Positions 23,140 to 35,411 of a stretch of DNA of 64,000 bases are shown in pieces (positions within the stretch are counted from its first letter, which is position 1; every line of letters starts with the position of its first letter). The stretch covers positions 8,771,318 through 8,835,317 of the forward strand of contig JAKSZT010054568.1 in assembly GCA_026826555.1 (NCBI GenBank). Reading direction: 5' to 3'. Both the position numbers and the translations under genes were made by a program. The notes below the pieces were generated by a model that did no database searches, was not told the origin of the DNA, and saw only the letters and a program-made list of their open reading frames with translations. The stretch comes from Tolypeutes matacus (taxonomy: Eukaryota > Chordata > Mammalia > Cingulata > Chlamyphoridae).

Positions 23140-23290
23140 GTTTCATTTGCTCTAATTACAAATCCTGTGAGTTCATATTGTTCCCTTCTAAGGGTAAGAA
23201 AATTAAGAGGGGAGTGACATGTTCTATGTGTAGAGTAGTAATTGGCGACTCTGCATTTTGAGCCCATGTGTTCCAACTCTGATTCCAGTG
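23140..23290 (-). mobile_element. MIR SINE fragment
   Basis: 'gttcccttctaagggtaaga', 'aaattaagaggggagtgaca', 'gactctgcattttgagccca' fit the MIR complement at low identity. Confidence 0.55.
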
Positions 23291-23804
23291 GACTTCTGAG
23301 TTCTAAGTGATAGCCCCTACTTTATCTTTGAAATACTTTACTTAAGTAACATCTTAGGGATTTTAAAAAGAAGTAATCTAGAGCAGAAGGAAGTTATCCT
23401 CAAATTCATCCACGATGGCCCTGGCCCTGCCCTCTTGGCCCTGCTGCATGTCAGGTTTGGCCTCTCCTGACAGCAGGTGGCCCTGAAATCTTGACAGGGA
23501 GTTACTTTCTCAGATATGCTGGGAGTCTTGTCTCCTTGGTCTGGGTGTGGATTCTAGGACCCTGGACTGGGTATGAAGGTGAAGAAGCATCTGTCTGAGG
23601 TCCATAGAATATAGAGGCAAGGGAGTCCCCCAAAGGGATCAAAGAAATCATTTGACCATTTACTGTAGAAGTATCAGTCCAGGGGGTAGGTAAGGAGGGA
23701 TGTATGGAAATGTGGCAGGAGATAGAGCCCCTTGGGTAGAGTAGGAAAATTCAGAAGGGAGTGTGAGCAGTGGAGGAAGGAGTGGGTCCATGAGGCCCAT
23801 TTTG
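23291..23804. other. Unassigned sequence
   Basis: Nothing recognised. Confidence 0.35.
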
Positions 23805-24528
23805 AAAACCAGTTTTAGTGACATATAATTTACCTATCATGTAATTCACCCATTTAAAGTCTATAATTCAATGGTTTTCAGTATATTCAGAGCTGTGAAA
23901 CCATCAACACAATCTAATTTTATACTTTTCCATCATCCCAAAATGAAACCCCCTGAGATAAGTAGTTCCTCTGTCCTGCCTCCTTTCCCAGCTCCCTCAG
24001 GCCTAGGAAGCCAGTCATCTTCCTGTGTCTGTAGATCTTCCTAGTCTGAATACATGTTATGATTGAGTCATCACTATGTGATCTTCTGAGACAGCTGCTT
24101 TCACTTACAATAGTTTGCAAAGTCCATCCATGTTGCAGCATGTATCAGTATTTCATTCTTTTTGACTGAATAACATTCCATTGGACCTATTTCTTCCCCT
24201 TTTTTAAACATTCCCCCTTTTGAACAAAAAAATAGGCCATATTTTGTTTATCTAGTTTAGCCATTTATCAGTTGATGGACATTTGGGTTGTTTCCACTTT
24301 TTGGCGAAGATAAATAATACTTCTATGAACATTCAAGTACAAGTTTTTGCATGGACATATGTTGATTTCCCTTAGGTACACCTAGAAGTAGAATTGTTTG
24401 GTCACATGGTAACTTTGTGTATACAGTTTGAGGAATTGACAATTTTTTTTTTTCCAAAATGGGAACCCCATTTTGCATTCCCATCAGCCATGTATAGGTG
24501 TTCTAATTTCTCCACATGCTCACCATAT

Positions 24529-25004
24529 ATAAATACATATTTGGGGGGCGGCGAGTGCTGGTGGAAAGAAGTGTTTTATTTTCCAAAAAAAAGAAATGGG
24601 GATTATTTCAGTTATCTATAACTGAGTGGCAAACTGTCCCCCAAAACTTAGTGGCTTAAAACAACAAAATGTTCACGATTCTGCAGGCGAGGACTTTGGG
24701 CAGGGCTCTCACGGCAGTTCTGCCCCCTGTGGCACCAGCTGGAGTGCCCGCTGCTAGCGGGGCGCTGCCCCAAGGCCTCACTCACATCTCTGGGGCCTGG
24801 GCTCCCTTGGGGGCTGGCCAGGCGTTCCCATGTGGTCACTCCAGCAGGGCCAGCAAGCAAGCGCTCAAGAGGCCTCTGCGGCAGCCCACCTGCTGATGTC
24901 TCACTGGCCAAAGCCTGAGTCCCTGGGCAAAGGATCTTCTGCTCATGGGTAGAAAATGGGGTGGCATTCACTGGGGCCATCACTGTAACAGCCTCCAGAG
25001 GGCT
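24529..25004 (-). mobile_element. 476-bp insert in the old L1, LTR-like repeat
   Basis: Perfect 10-bp direct repeats CTCACCATAT flank it (24,519-24,528 and 25,005-25,014). They sit exactly where L1 wording is interrupted between 'ctccacatgctcacc' and 'atctgtctttttgattacag'. From about 24,606 the insert has the widespread mammalian phrase 'cagttatctataactgagtg' and 'cccaaaacttagtggcttaa'. I recall the family as an LTR-like repeat but not its name. The first 77 bp are of unknown origin. Local GC is much higher than the host L1. Confidence 0.7.
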
Positions 25005-27990
25005 CTCACCATATTTTTTATTATCTGTCTTTTTGATTACAGCCATCCTTGTGGTTATAAAGTGGTATCTCATTGTGGTTTTGATTTGCATTTACTTAAT
25101 GACTTAATGTTGAGTTTATTTTTCATGTGTATATTGGCCATTTGTATATCCTCTTTGGAGAAACGCATTTTCAAATTGTTTGCCCCTAATTGGGTTACTT
25201 AGGTTTTTATTACTGAGTTGTCAGACCTATTTCTTCCCCTTTTTAAAATTAGTATAATTGTCTTTTTATTTTTGAGGTATGAGAGTTCTTTATTTGTTCT
25301 GGATATAAGTCCCTTACCAAGTATATGATTTTCAAATATTTTCTCCCATTCCGTAGGTTGTCTTTTCACTTTTTTTATGGTGTTGTTTGTGGCACAAAAG
25401 TTTTGAAAGTTGATGATGTCCAATTTATTTAATATTTCTTTCATGACTCATGTTTTTGGTACCATATCCCAGAAGACTTTGTCTAACCTAGAGTCCCAAA
25501 GATTTACTCCTAAGTTTTCTTCTAAGATAATTTTATAGTTATGAAATGTAGTTTCAGGTCTATGAACAATTGTGAGTTACTTTTTGTTTATGGTGTAATA
25601 AAGGGGTCAAACTGCATTCTTTTGCATATGGATATCCAGGTTTTCAGCACGATTTGTTGAAAAGACTGTTCTTTCCTCCAGTGAATTGTCTCAGTACCCT
25701 TGTTGAAAATCTATTGACTATATGTCTATGTATTTACTTCTGGACTCTCAGTTTTGTTCCATTGATGCACATGTCAATCAAAATGCCAATAAAACATTGT
25801 CTTAATTTATATAGCTTTGTAGTAAGTCTTGAGATTGAGAAGAGTGAGCCCTCCAACTTTGTTTGTTTTCAAGACTGTTTTGGCTATTCTGGGTCCCTTG
25901 AATTTCCATATGAATTTTAGGATCATACTGTTAATTTCTGCAAAATGTCCAACTTTGATTTTGATACGGATGGCAGTAGATCTGTAGCTCAATCTCGGAA
26001 GTATTGCCATCTAAACAATATTAAGTTTTCTGATCTATGAACAGGGGATATCTTTCCAATTATTTAAGTTTTTTTTAAAAAAAATCTCTCAACAAAATGT
26101 TATCGTTACCAACATGCAAGTTTTGGCTTCTTTTGTTAAATATTTCTCATGTATTTTATTCTTTTAGTTCTTATTGTAAATGGAATTGTTTTCTTAATTT
26201 TATTTTTGCATTATTCATTGCTAGCATATAAGAATACAATGGATTTTTATAAGGCTATTTTGTCCAGCAACTTTGCTGAACTCTTTTATTTGTTCTAATA
26301 GATTTTACTGAATTCTTTAGATCTTTTTATATACAAGATCATGCCATTTGTAAATGAAGACAGTATGAGTTTTTCCTTTACAATCTGGGTAATTTTTATC
26401 TTTTTCTTACCTATCTGCTCTGGCTAGAACCATCAGTACAATGTTGAATAACAGTGGCAAGAGCAGACATTCTTGTTTGGTTTCAGACCTTTGGAGAAAA
26501 AACACTAAGTATGATATCAGCTGTGGATCTTTCATAGGTGTCATTTATCAGATACAGGAAGTTCTCTCCTATTCCTAGTTAAATGTTGTTTTTATAATGA
26601 AGAGGCATTGTATTTTGTCAAATTCTTTTCCTATATCATTTGTGATGATTATATGTTTTTTGTCCTTTATTCTATTATTATGGTATATTACAGTAATTGT
26701 TTTTTTAAATAATAAAACAATCTTGCATTCCTGGGATAAAGCCACCATGGTCATGGTGTATAATCCTTTTTATATTTTTCTGGACTCAGTTTGCTAGCAT
26801 TTTATTGATGGTTTTTGCATCTATAGTCATAAGACATTGATATTGATTTGTAATTTTCTTTTCCTATGATGTCTTTGTCTGGTTTTGGCATCGGGATAAT
26901 ACTGGTCTCATAGAAAGGCTGGGAAAGTGTTCCGTCTACTCCTATTTATTTGAAGAGTTTGTGAAGAGTGGTATTAATTATTCTTCAAATGATTGTAAAA
27001 TTCACAGTGAAGCTGTCTGGGCCTGTGCTTTTCTTTATGGGATGTTTTTAAATAATGATTTTGGATGCTTTAATTGCTGTAAATCTATTTATGTATTCCA
27101 TCTCTTCTTGAGTCAATTTCAGTTGTTTCTGTTTCTCTAAGAATTTATGTACTTTATCTGAATTATCCATTTTATTTGTATACAGTTGTTCATAGTATTC
27201 TCTTATGATTTTTCTTATTTCTGGAAGAGTGGTAGTGATATTTCTTCTTACATTCTTGATTTTCATAATTTGTGTCATTTTGCTTTTTTACTTGGTCATT
27301 CCAGCTAATGGTTTGTCAATTTCCAAAAAGCCAACTTTTGGCTTTGTTGATATTATCTATTGTTTTCTGTTCTCTCTATCATCAGTTTCCAATCTAATCT
27401 TTATTATTTTGTCCATTCCACTTGCTTTAGGTTTGGTGTGCCCTTTGTCCAAATCTTCTTCCATCTTAAGATATAAAGTTAGGTTATTATTTGAAATCTT
27501 TATCTTTCTTTTAAATGTAGACATTTATAGCTATAAATTTCCCTCTAAACACTGCTTAGAGACACCCATAAGCTTTGGTTTGTTGAGTATTCATATTTTT
27601 TCATCTCAAACTATTTTCTAATTTCCATTATGATTCCTTCTTTGACTCATTTAGGAATGTGTTAATATCCACAAATTTGTGAATTTCCCTAACTTCTTCC
27701 TGTTATTGAATTCTAATTTTATTCCACTGTGCTACAGAATATACTGTGCATTATTTCAATTCCTTTACATTTATTGAGTCCTGTTTTATGGCCCAGCACA
27801 CGATTTATCCTACAGAATGTTTCATGTGTGCTTGAGAAGAATTTGTAATTTGCTGTTGTTGGAAGGGTGCTCTGTAGATGTCTGTTAGGCCTAGTTGTTT
27901 TACAGTATTAATCAAATCTTGTATTTCCTTACTGATGCTCTACATGGTTGTTCTATTCATTATTGAAAGTAGGGTATAGAAGTCTACAAC

Positions 27991-28600
27991 TTTTTTCTTA
28001 AGCGGAATATAATTCATATCCCATAAAATTCACCCAAAATGTACACTGAAATTTTAGTATACTCACAAGGTTGTGCAATCATCACCGCTTTCTGATTTCA
28101 GAAGTTTTCAGAACACCTAAAAGAAGCCCCATACATATTAGCAGTCACTCCCTATTTCCCTTCCTCTCAGTCCCTGGCAACCGCTAGTCCAGTTTTTGCT
28201 TCTCTGGCTTTCCCTATTCTAGACATTTCACATAAGTGGAATCATGCAATAATACAATATGTAACTTTTGATGCTAACTTCTTTCACTGGTCATGACTTC
28301 AAAGTTCCTACACAGTGTAGCATGTATTAGTACTTCGTTCCTTTAATATGGCATTTTGATGTTGTATCCAACAATGATGCTGAGAATCTGCTTGTGTACT
28401 CATTGGCCATTTATATATCTTATGTGAATAAATGTCTATCCAAATACTTTGCAACCTTTAAATTGGGTTACTTATCATTTTATAGGAGCTCATTATATAA
28501 TATGAACACTAGAGTCTTAACAGATAGATATATGATTGCAAATATTTTTCCTTACTTTGAGAGTTTTTTTCAGTGTCCTTTAAAGCACAAAAAATTTTTT
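27991..28600 (-). mobile_element. Nested L1 3' end inside the old L1
   Basis: Host L1 text stops at 'gaagtctacaac' and resumes at 'ccaactatttttgttgattg'. Between them lies a second L1 3' end read in the same orientation: a T-run at 27,991, 'cataaaattcacccaaaatg', 'caaggttgtgcaatcatcac', 'gtccctggcaaccgctagtc', 'cacataagtggaatcatgca'. The shared CAACT at both edges may be the target duplication. Confidence 0.7.
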
Positions 28601-29589
28601 TCCAACTATTTTTGTTGATTGCCTATCTCTCCCTTCTATTCTGTTCTGTGTACTTTTGGTTTCTGTTGTTTGGTGCATATATGCTTATAATTATTTTATT
28701 TTCCTGATGGATCAAACTTTTATTGTCATAAAGTGTCAATCTTTATCTTTAGTTATATTTTTTTGTACTTTAAAATTTATTTGTCTGATATTAGTATAGT
28801 TACTCAGGCTCTCTTATAATTTCTGTTTCCATGGTGTATCATTTTTCATAATTTTCTTTTCAACTTATTTGCATTTTTGAAACTAGATTTGTCTCCTGTA
28901 GATAGCATGCTGTTGGGTATAATTTTTTTAAATCATGTCTGGGAATCTCTGTCTTTTAATTGGATTGTTTAATCCATTCATATTTATTGCTATTATTGAT
29001 ATACTTGTATTTGTCTGCCATTTTTATTTTTATTTTCTATATGTCTCATGTCCTTTTGTTCCTCTGATCCTCCTTTACTGTTTCTTTGCATTAAGTGGAT
29101 ATTTTTTCTCGTGTACTCTTTTAATTACCTTTTTAAATTTCTTAAAGAGAGAGAGAAAGATTTTGTTAGTGGTTTCTCCCAGTCTTATAATATACATCTT
29201 AATTTATCAGAGTCTACTGACTAGAATTATAGTAGCTTAATTATATTAACTTAATTACAGTGAGGTATAAAAACCTTTCTCTTATATGACTCTCTTTTCT
29301 CTTCCTGTTTTATATTGTTATTGTTATATATATTAGGTCTGTAACTGTTAGAAACCCAATGATACTTCTTATCATTATTTATGTAATTTTATGTTTTTTA
29401 AAGAAACTGAGAGACAAAAAGGAGTGCAATTTATGTCATTTATTATACTCATCTTCTTATTTACATTTTCTGCTTTTCTTTATTTCTTTCTATGGATTCT
29501 TGTTACCATATGATGTCATTTATATAATCCAATACAGGTTTTCTCCCACTCATCTCCTTTCTGCTGTAATTATCAATTAGGCTAAACGT

Positions 29590-29612
29590 TATCATATATA
29601 TATATATATTGC
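29590..29612. repeat. (TA)n microsatellite
   Basis: Short alternating TA run within the old L1 interior. Confidence 0.85.
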
Positions 29613-29689
29613 CTTATTGAATGGCCTTTTGAAATTAGATAAGATAAATGGAGGAAATAGGAAATTAGGCTGTCTTTTGTAAAGCTGCC

Positions 29690-30640
29690 TCCATAATTAT
29701 CTTTAGTTGCATATTTACTTTGCATGTGTGTGTGGATTCAAATAACTGTCAGGTGTCACTTGCCTTCAGACTGATTAATTTCTTTTAGCATTTCTGTAAT
29801 TCAGGTCTGATTGCAAATTATTCACTCAATTTCTGTTTGTCTGGAAATGCCTATTTTGTCTTCATTTTTAAATGGAGTTTTGCTGAATTTAAAATTCGTA
29901 GTTGACAGATTTTTCTTTCAGCACTTTGAATATATCATCACACTGCCTTCTGGCCTCCAGTGTTTCTGATGACATGTTGGCTGTTATACTTATTTGGGTT
30001 CTCCTGTATGTGCTGAGCCATTTTTCTCTTGCTGCTTTCAAGATTTTCCCCTGGTCTTTGACTTTCAACATTTTGATCATGATATATATGCATGTGGATC
30101 TCTGCATTTATCATACTTGAAGTTTGTTGAGCTTCCTGGATGCATATATAAGTGATTTTCATTAAATTTGGGGAGGTTTTTGCTGTTATTTCTTTGAAAA
30201 TTTTTTTCTTCCTTTCTCTCTCTTTATTCATTTTTATACTCCTATTATGCATATGTTCGTGTGCTTAATGGGTCTCCTATATCTGAGGATCTGCTCATTT
30301 TCCTTCTTTCTTTTTCTCTCTGCTCTTCAGATTGCATAATTTATATTGCTCTATCTTCAAGTTCACTAATTCTTTCTCATGCCCTCTAGTGAGTTTTTGC
30401 ATTTTGATCTTTGTACTTTCACATCTAGAATTTCAATTTGGCTCTTATTTATACTGTCTATCTCTTTTATTTTTATTCTGTATCTGATCAGATATTTTAA
30501 TCATACATTCTTATAGTTATTTAAGCATGCTTCCTTTGGTTCTTTAAGCCTATTTATAAGAGTTGTTTTGGAATCTTTGTCTGTTAAATCCAACATCTGT
30601 GTCCTCTCAAGGTAGTTTCTTTCACCTGCTTTCCCTCTCC
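29690..30640 (-). pseudogene. L1 ORF1 relic, old copy
   Basis: ORF1 encodes the L1 RNA-binding chaperone. The C-terminal domain is readable at 29,889-30,107 (KDQGKILKAAREKWLSTY, then ANMSSETLEARRQCDDIFKV). The stretch before it at 29,938-30,252 has FKEITAKTSPNLMK and IQEAQQ. An N-terminal piece at 30,501-30,809 has QMLDLTDKDSKTTLINRLKE. The pieces lie in different frames, separated by stops, so the gene is dead. Its order relative to ORF2 is the normal L1 order. Confidence 0.75.
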
Positions 30641-31700
30641 CTTCCCATGTATTGATTATACTTTCCTGTTTCTTTGAATATCTTTTAAGTTTTGGCTGAA
30701 AGCTGGACGTGTTAGATAATATATTGTAACAGCTATAGATTCTGGTTCTCTGCCTTCTTTGCCAGGCTTCTTGTTGTAGCTTGATTCTTTGCTTTTTGTT
30801 TGGTTTCATTTTTACATATGGCTGAAAATCAATTCCCCCACAGTGTGCAGCTTCTCATGTCCCTCTTCAGAGGGTTTATGGGGCATGCACACAATCTCCC
30901 TGACTCTTCTTCCTCAGGTCTGGCGGTGGTTTCATCTGGGCTCTCTTTTCCTATTTCCCTGATCTTTCTGTTAAGCTTCTGGCTGGTTTGCCTTTACTGA
31001 GATCACACCCAGCAATTAGTCTGAATAAATCACTATCCCACTGCTCTATTATCAACAACACAGCGGGGCACAAATTGCTTCAGAGTCTGATCCAAGTAAA
31101 TTGTGCCCCTCTGCAGGGGCAGTCCTTGAGCCTTGCTTCTAAGCCAGAAGGGCTCTTAGTAGCTTTATTTTTTTCCCTGATTCTCTTTGTTAAAATTCTA
31201 GCTGGCCTAGGGGTTAGCTTGTTGCAAAATGGAGCTACTAAAGTCCTGTTAATTGCTCAACACCAAAATTTCCATTGTTTTTAACACCTCCCTTAGGCTT
31301 GAGGTTCCCCAGGCTCTGAACCAAATAAAGTCAGTCCCTTTGGGTTTATCTACTTAGAATTTTGTTTTTATGGCTTGTCTCTCCCCATGGGCGAAATTTC
31401 TGAGCCACTGTTCCTGAGCTGGGCTGTGGAGAGTGGCCTGCTTCTCTCAGTGACTCCCCCATTCTAGGAATGGTGTGCTGGGTGTAGGTGATGGCACTGG
31501 GTCATTTTGGCTAGCCTCTGCTGGCATAGAACCTCTGCTTTGTGAGTCTGCTGCGACAAGAAGGATTGGGGCCTAGTAGTCTCACTTTCTCTTGCCTGGA
31601 GCAAATGTTCTACTCTATGAATGGAAGCTGTGTAAAGGAACGGAGCACCAAACTTCTTGAATAGAGCTTCTGCAACCTAAGGTTGGGTGGGGGGAAGGGA
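30641..31700 (-). other. 5' region of the old L1
   Basis: The sequence between the ORF1 N-terminal relic and unique DNA resembles 5' UTR of old L1/HAL1-type elements ('ttggctgaaagctggacgtg' near 30,694 is a familiar block). Open frames on the plus strand here, such as 30,988-31,284, are antisense to the element. The end near 31.7 kb is approximate. Confidence 0.5.
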
Positions 31701-33139
31701 TGAAAATGCTGGTGGCCTGCCCCTCCCAGGAAGGATCCTTGTCTTCTCAGACGTACTGTCCTCCTGGAGTAGATTTTCCATTACACTAATCTGCAGGGGA
31801 GGAATCGGGGCTAGGGAGTGGTTTGGAAGGGAGGAGGTTATGGTTCAAATGCCAGACTCTTCTTGTTCCTAACATGATTTAGTAGATTTTCTTGAATAAA
31901 TATTTCTCCATTTGCTGTATACCTTTAGGGCAATTTCCACAGACTTTAAATGGTTTGGGTTATATGCATACATATATATATATTTCACCTGTCATGGTTT
32001 TTTTCACTGTCAGGTCCATGGAGCTCCTCACACCATTTTCTGGAAGTGCTTTCCTTGCAGCCCGTTTTATAGACTTCCGCAGCCTTGCCCATGTGTTAAG
32101 GAGTGACTTGCCAAGAGCCTGCTGTGTTTTGAAGAAAGGCCACCTTTGGAGGTACTGTTTACCTATCAGGAACCAGCTGGACCAAGAGAATTAAGGCGTA
32201 CTTAATAACAGTAATTTTAGGTTTAGAGACCCTAAAATCTTATTTCAGCTGTTTCTGGTGGTAGCTGTCTCCTCAAAAATGAGTTTTTACACACTATTCC
32301 CCCAGAATTTGCATAAGTTAGTTCTGGAATGGCACTTGGAGATTTGCATTTCTGGAAGCATCCCAGGGCTTTGGCTACAGCTTGGATTACGCTGGGAAGC
32401 ACTTTTCCATTTTAAGTTCCTCATACCCTTATTGATATTTTCCCTCCCTTTACTTCTCCAAATCTCCTTACAATATGGACCCCTGTCTCAGCCAGTTTTA
32501 GCATTATAATGATGTTGTCATGTTCTGTACTTTTCCCCAGAAGATTTGCATTTACTTTAGTTTTAACTGGGTACTGAAAGGCATTTCAATATTATAAAGA
32601 AGTTACGTTCTCAGCCCATGGGTCAGGGGAAAGGCTTTTAGACTAGAGGGTTTTTCCAAGGTCCCTGAAGTAAATCAATCAGAATCCACATAGAGTAAAT
32701 CTGGCTGACGAATGATGGCTCAGGCATTGTATTCCAGTGACAGTGGGAAGTGGCATATTAGATCATGTCTTACCTGTGGCAACAGAGGAGGGTATGTCTC
32801 TTAGCCCCAGATATGATATATATACAGGTGACACATTCTGAGGAAATGTAGTATAAGATGTCAAATCCTAACAATGAGCCCAATGGATCAAGTCTAGAAA
32901 AAAGGATACTATAGGAAGAATGAGACAATGAGACATCTCGATGAGTAAAGCGATTGCTAGGTAGGCAGGTAGCAGCCAGTGGCCAGCTGCGTTTGACCGT
33001 CCTCAGTTTCTAGGGAGGTAGGTAGGTGGGAATATGTCCCAAGCTGCTGAAGGCACCACAAAAAATGACTTTCAAATTAGATAGCCATGTGTGGCAAGTC
33101 CTGGCAGGCACATAATGACCTCAGTCAGATTAGTGTTGT
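31701..33139. other. Unassigned sequence
   Basis: A short (TA)n sits at 31,971-31,982. 32,315-32,410 faintly resembles a MER5-type element ('agatttgcatttctggaagc'). Nothing else recognised. Confidence 0.35.
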
Positions 33140-33290
33140 TTTTTTTTAGCCTCAATTATTTAGTTCTTAAAAGGGGGATGATAATTTCTGTCGTACAGGG
33201 CTGTGTGGATGATGAAATGGGATCAACTTTAAAAATGCCTTTTATAACATTGGCACCCAGAGGATGTTCATTGGATACCAGGTGCTGGCA
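33140..33290 (+). mobile_element. MIR SINE fragment
   Basis: 'gcctcaattatttagttctt', 'gggatgataatttctgtcgt', 'acagggctgtgtggatgatg' and a 'ttggcacccagaggatgttc' tail follow MIR order. Confidence 0.65.
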
Positions 33291-33759
33291 TTTTTGCTGT
33301 TTTTTGTGTGTGTGTGGTTACGGCAGTTCTAAGGAAATGTAAGCTAAACGTCTCGTTCAACCAGAATTTCTGTTTCGGAGCAGAGGCACGATTTCCTGGC
33401 TGGGGAGAGTCCAGCATACCGTTGTGAGGTTCGTTCATTACACAAGGTCTTCCCTACAGCCCAGGCGTTTGCCAAGGTGTCATTCTCTTGTCAAGTTTTA
33501 AAATGGACTTCCCAATAGAAAGTAGTAGCTTTAACTGCCCATGCACTTTGAGAATGAAAGTTTAATTCTAAAATTCTACCTTTAAAACCACTTCTCATTT
33601 CTGTCAAGTGATTGGTGGTTTTCCAGTATGGCAGTGGTCAGGTTTTGCCTCTGGATCTTTTCCTCATAAAAGGATTCATTCATTCAGGGGAAATTTATGC
33701 TCTGTCCCCAGTTCTTGCCCTGTGTAAGGTAAAGGTGGAGTAATGCTATATTGATAATA
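33291..33759. other. Unassigned sequence
   Basis: It includes a short (TG)n run in 'ttttttgtgtgtgtgtgg' (about 33,300-33,316). Nothing else recognised. Confidence 0.35.
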
Positions 33760-33875
33760 AGGACAGTTATCTGCAAGATCTATTGTCGTCCCCCTTTTCT
33801 TGATGGAGAAGTAGAGACTTGGGTGTCTTGTCCAATATCACGGGTCTGTCTGATTCCAAGACCCATTCCAGCCTT
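33760..33875 (-). mobile_element. MIR SINE fragment
   Basis: 'cccccttttcttgatggaga', 'gtcttgtccaatatcacggg', 'tctgattccaagacccattc' fit the MIR complement. Confidence 0.6.
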
Positions 33876-34077
33876 CCTCTCCGCTTCGACTGCCATATTT
33901 CTCCATCTGGAAATAAGGCATCTGGGCAAAGAGCCAGAAGGTCAGGCAGAGCATGTCTCATGAAACGAGCACGGTCAAGAGAATCATGTATGTGCAGCTC
34001 TGAGGGAGAATGGAGATGTGTAGACAGAGAAAATGTATGTCTGCCTTCTATCTCCAAATCGAATTCTTTCTCTTAAG

Positions 34078-34200
34078 CTGTCATTCATTTACTCATGCAT
34101 GCATGCATTCAATCAAAAGACGCTTATTGAGCATGTGCTATGTCCTAGACAATGTGCTTTGTGCTAGATAGGGAGCCAGCAGCGAGTGAAACAGAAATAA
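34078..34200 (+). mobile_element. Old LINE-like relic
   Basis: 'tcattcatttactcatgcat', 'gacgcttattgagcatgtgc', 'tatgtcctagacaatgtgct', 'cagcagcgagtgaaacagaa' is the same mammal-wide phrase as at 20,355. Family name not recalled. Confidence 0.5.
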
Positions 34201-34499
34201 ATGCAAATGTGCTCAGCTGGTGAAGCCTGCTTTGATCTCTACAATGGAAGGAATTTCTCCCTCCTCGGAAACAACAACCACTTTTACCCACCTTTTCCTG
34301 TGATAGTCAATGCTCTTGACAGTGGCATATTAGAAAAAGCACAGAGCCTCCAGCGGCACCTCCAGGCCTCCCTGCCTCCAGAATCCACACAAGCCCACTT
34401 TTGGTTTTCCATCTTCTGAAGTTCTGCAGCCATTACACCTGCCCCTTTCCTGTATCCCAGGCACATGCTACCTGGGCTCAAAAGCTGTGTGGTGCTGTA
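34201..34499. other. Unassigned sequence
   Basis: Nothing recognised. Confidence 0.3.
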
Positions 34500-34685
34500 G
34501 TTGAACACAGTGGGCTCTGTGGTCAGTCTGCCAGGTTCAAGTTCTGTTTTGGCCACTTTGTAGCCATGTAATTCTTGGCAAGTTAATTCCTTAGAATCTC
34601 AGTCTCCTCACTTGTTCAATAGGGATGATGAACGTACCTATCCTGAAGGGTTGTTGTGATAACCAAATGATAAACACATGTATTC
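34500..34685 (+). mobile_element. MIR SINE
   Basis: 'ctctgtggtcagtctgccag', 'gttcaagttctgttttggcc', 'cttggcaagttaattcctta', 'tagggatgatgaacgtacct', 'gaagggttgttgtgataacc' are in MIR order. Confidence 0.8.
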
Positions 34686-34689
34686 ATCA

Positions 34690-35145
34690 ACCCCAGTCTG
34701 ACCATACATCCTCCTTCTCCAGAAGTCTTTAGTGACTTCTGTTTGCTCATATAAATCAAATCTAAAATGAGTCGGTATTCAAGACAGGCCTCTGTATTAT
34801 CTCGTTTATTTTTCCTAACTTCTCAGCCCTTAGACCTGCCAGACATATTGTTGTTTTCTAAACATCGAATTCCCCATTTTCTGTGTCTTTGCTCAGCCTT
34901 CCCCTTACCTGGGCTTTGTGCTAGATAATTTACTAATCACCCAAGATCCCACTCAAATACAAGTCATTTCATGTAGCTTCCCCAAATGCTTCAGTTAGGA
35001 CCAACTCTTCCTTCTCCTACTCACCAACACCAGTATCCCATCTGTCTTTCATTGGAATTATTTGGATAAATGTTTATATTCCCTGCCAGATGGTGAGCTT
35101 CAGGGAATGTGCTTATTAACATTTGTTGAATAAAATATAATGAAA
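34690..35145 (+). mobile_element. L2 LINE 3' end
   Basis: L2 wording in order: 'tctttgctcagccttcccct', 'caagatcccactcaaataca', 'agatggtgagcttcagggaa', then 'catttgttgaataaa'. It directly follows a MIR, a common arrangement of two elements that share L2 machinery. Confidence 0.75.
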
Positions 35146-35411
35146 TCCACTTTTTAAATACCTTAGATTGAAAAGAGATATTCTAAGTCATAAAACCCTT
35201 GGTTTGGAGTCAATACTCCAATTCTGTTTATATCATCTATTTTCTCTACGATACCTTGGATAAAGGAAACTAGTAAAGGACACCGGTTTTCTGGTTGATT
35301 TATTATCTTATGCTATTTATGATCTTCCTGACCACATAACTAATTATGTATCAGGGCAGCACATTTGAAGAAAAGTTCAGTCTATAAGCCAAGACTTGTT
35401 TTTTTATTCAG

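Larger units (their letters stand above)
24130..29250 (-). pseudogene. L1 ORF2 relic (endonuclease / reverse transcriptase), old copy
   Basis: This is what remains of the L1 protein that nicks target DNA and reverse-transcribes the L1 RNA. Pieces still readable on the minus strand include, near the C-terminal side, RQPTEWEKIFENHILGKG (25,199-25,444), then INSMILKFIWKFKGPRIAK (25,807-26,010), and the region between endonuclease and RT with IIREYYEQLYTNKMDN (27,048-27,278). The endonuclease end lies toward 29.2 kb as untranslatable L1-like sequence. It is broken by stops, frameshifts and two insertions, and carries two filler segments sharing a 21-base identity (24,184 and 25,224). No functional product is possible. 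Confidence 0.8.
23805..31700 (-). mobile_element. Ancient L1 (L1M-type), nearly full length
   Basis: One minus-strand L1 in order from 3' to 5' along the plus strand: 3' UTR ('gacatataatttacctatca', 'gtgaaaccatcaacacaatc'), ORF2 from about 24.13 to 29.25 kb, ORF1 about 29.69-30.64 kb, and a 5' region to about 31.7 kb. It is split by a 476-bp insert (24,529-25,004) and by a nested L1 3' end (27,991-28,600). It is heavily decayed, with frequent stops and indels, so inactive. The right boundary is approximate. Confidence 0.8.

Noticed and set aside
24648..25091. 147-codon minus-strand frame, the longest open frame in the window
   Set aside because: It spans the 476-bp LTR-like insert and continues into L1 sequence, crossing the insertion boundary; GC-rich repeat DNA accounts for it.
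27205..27621. 138-codon plus-strand frame resembling a membrane protein
   Set aside because: Antisense to the old L1 ORF2, same explanation.
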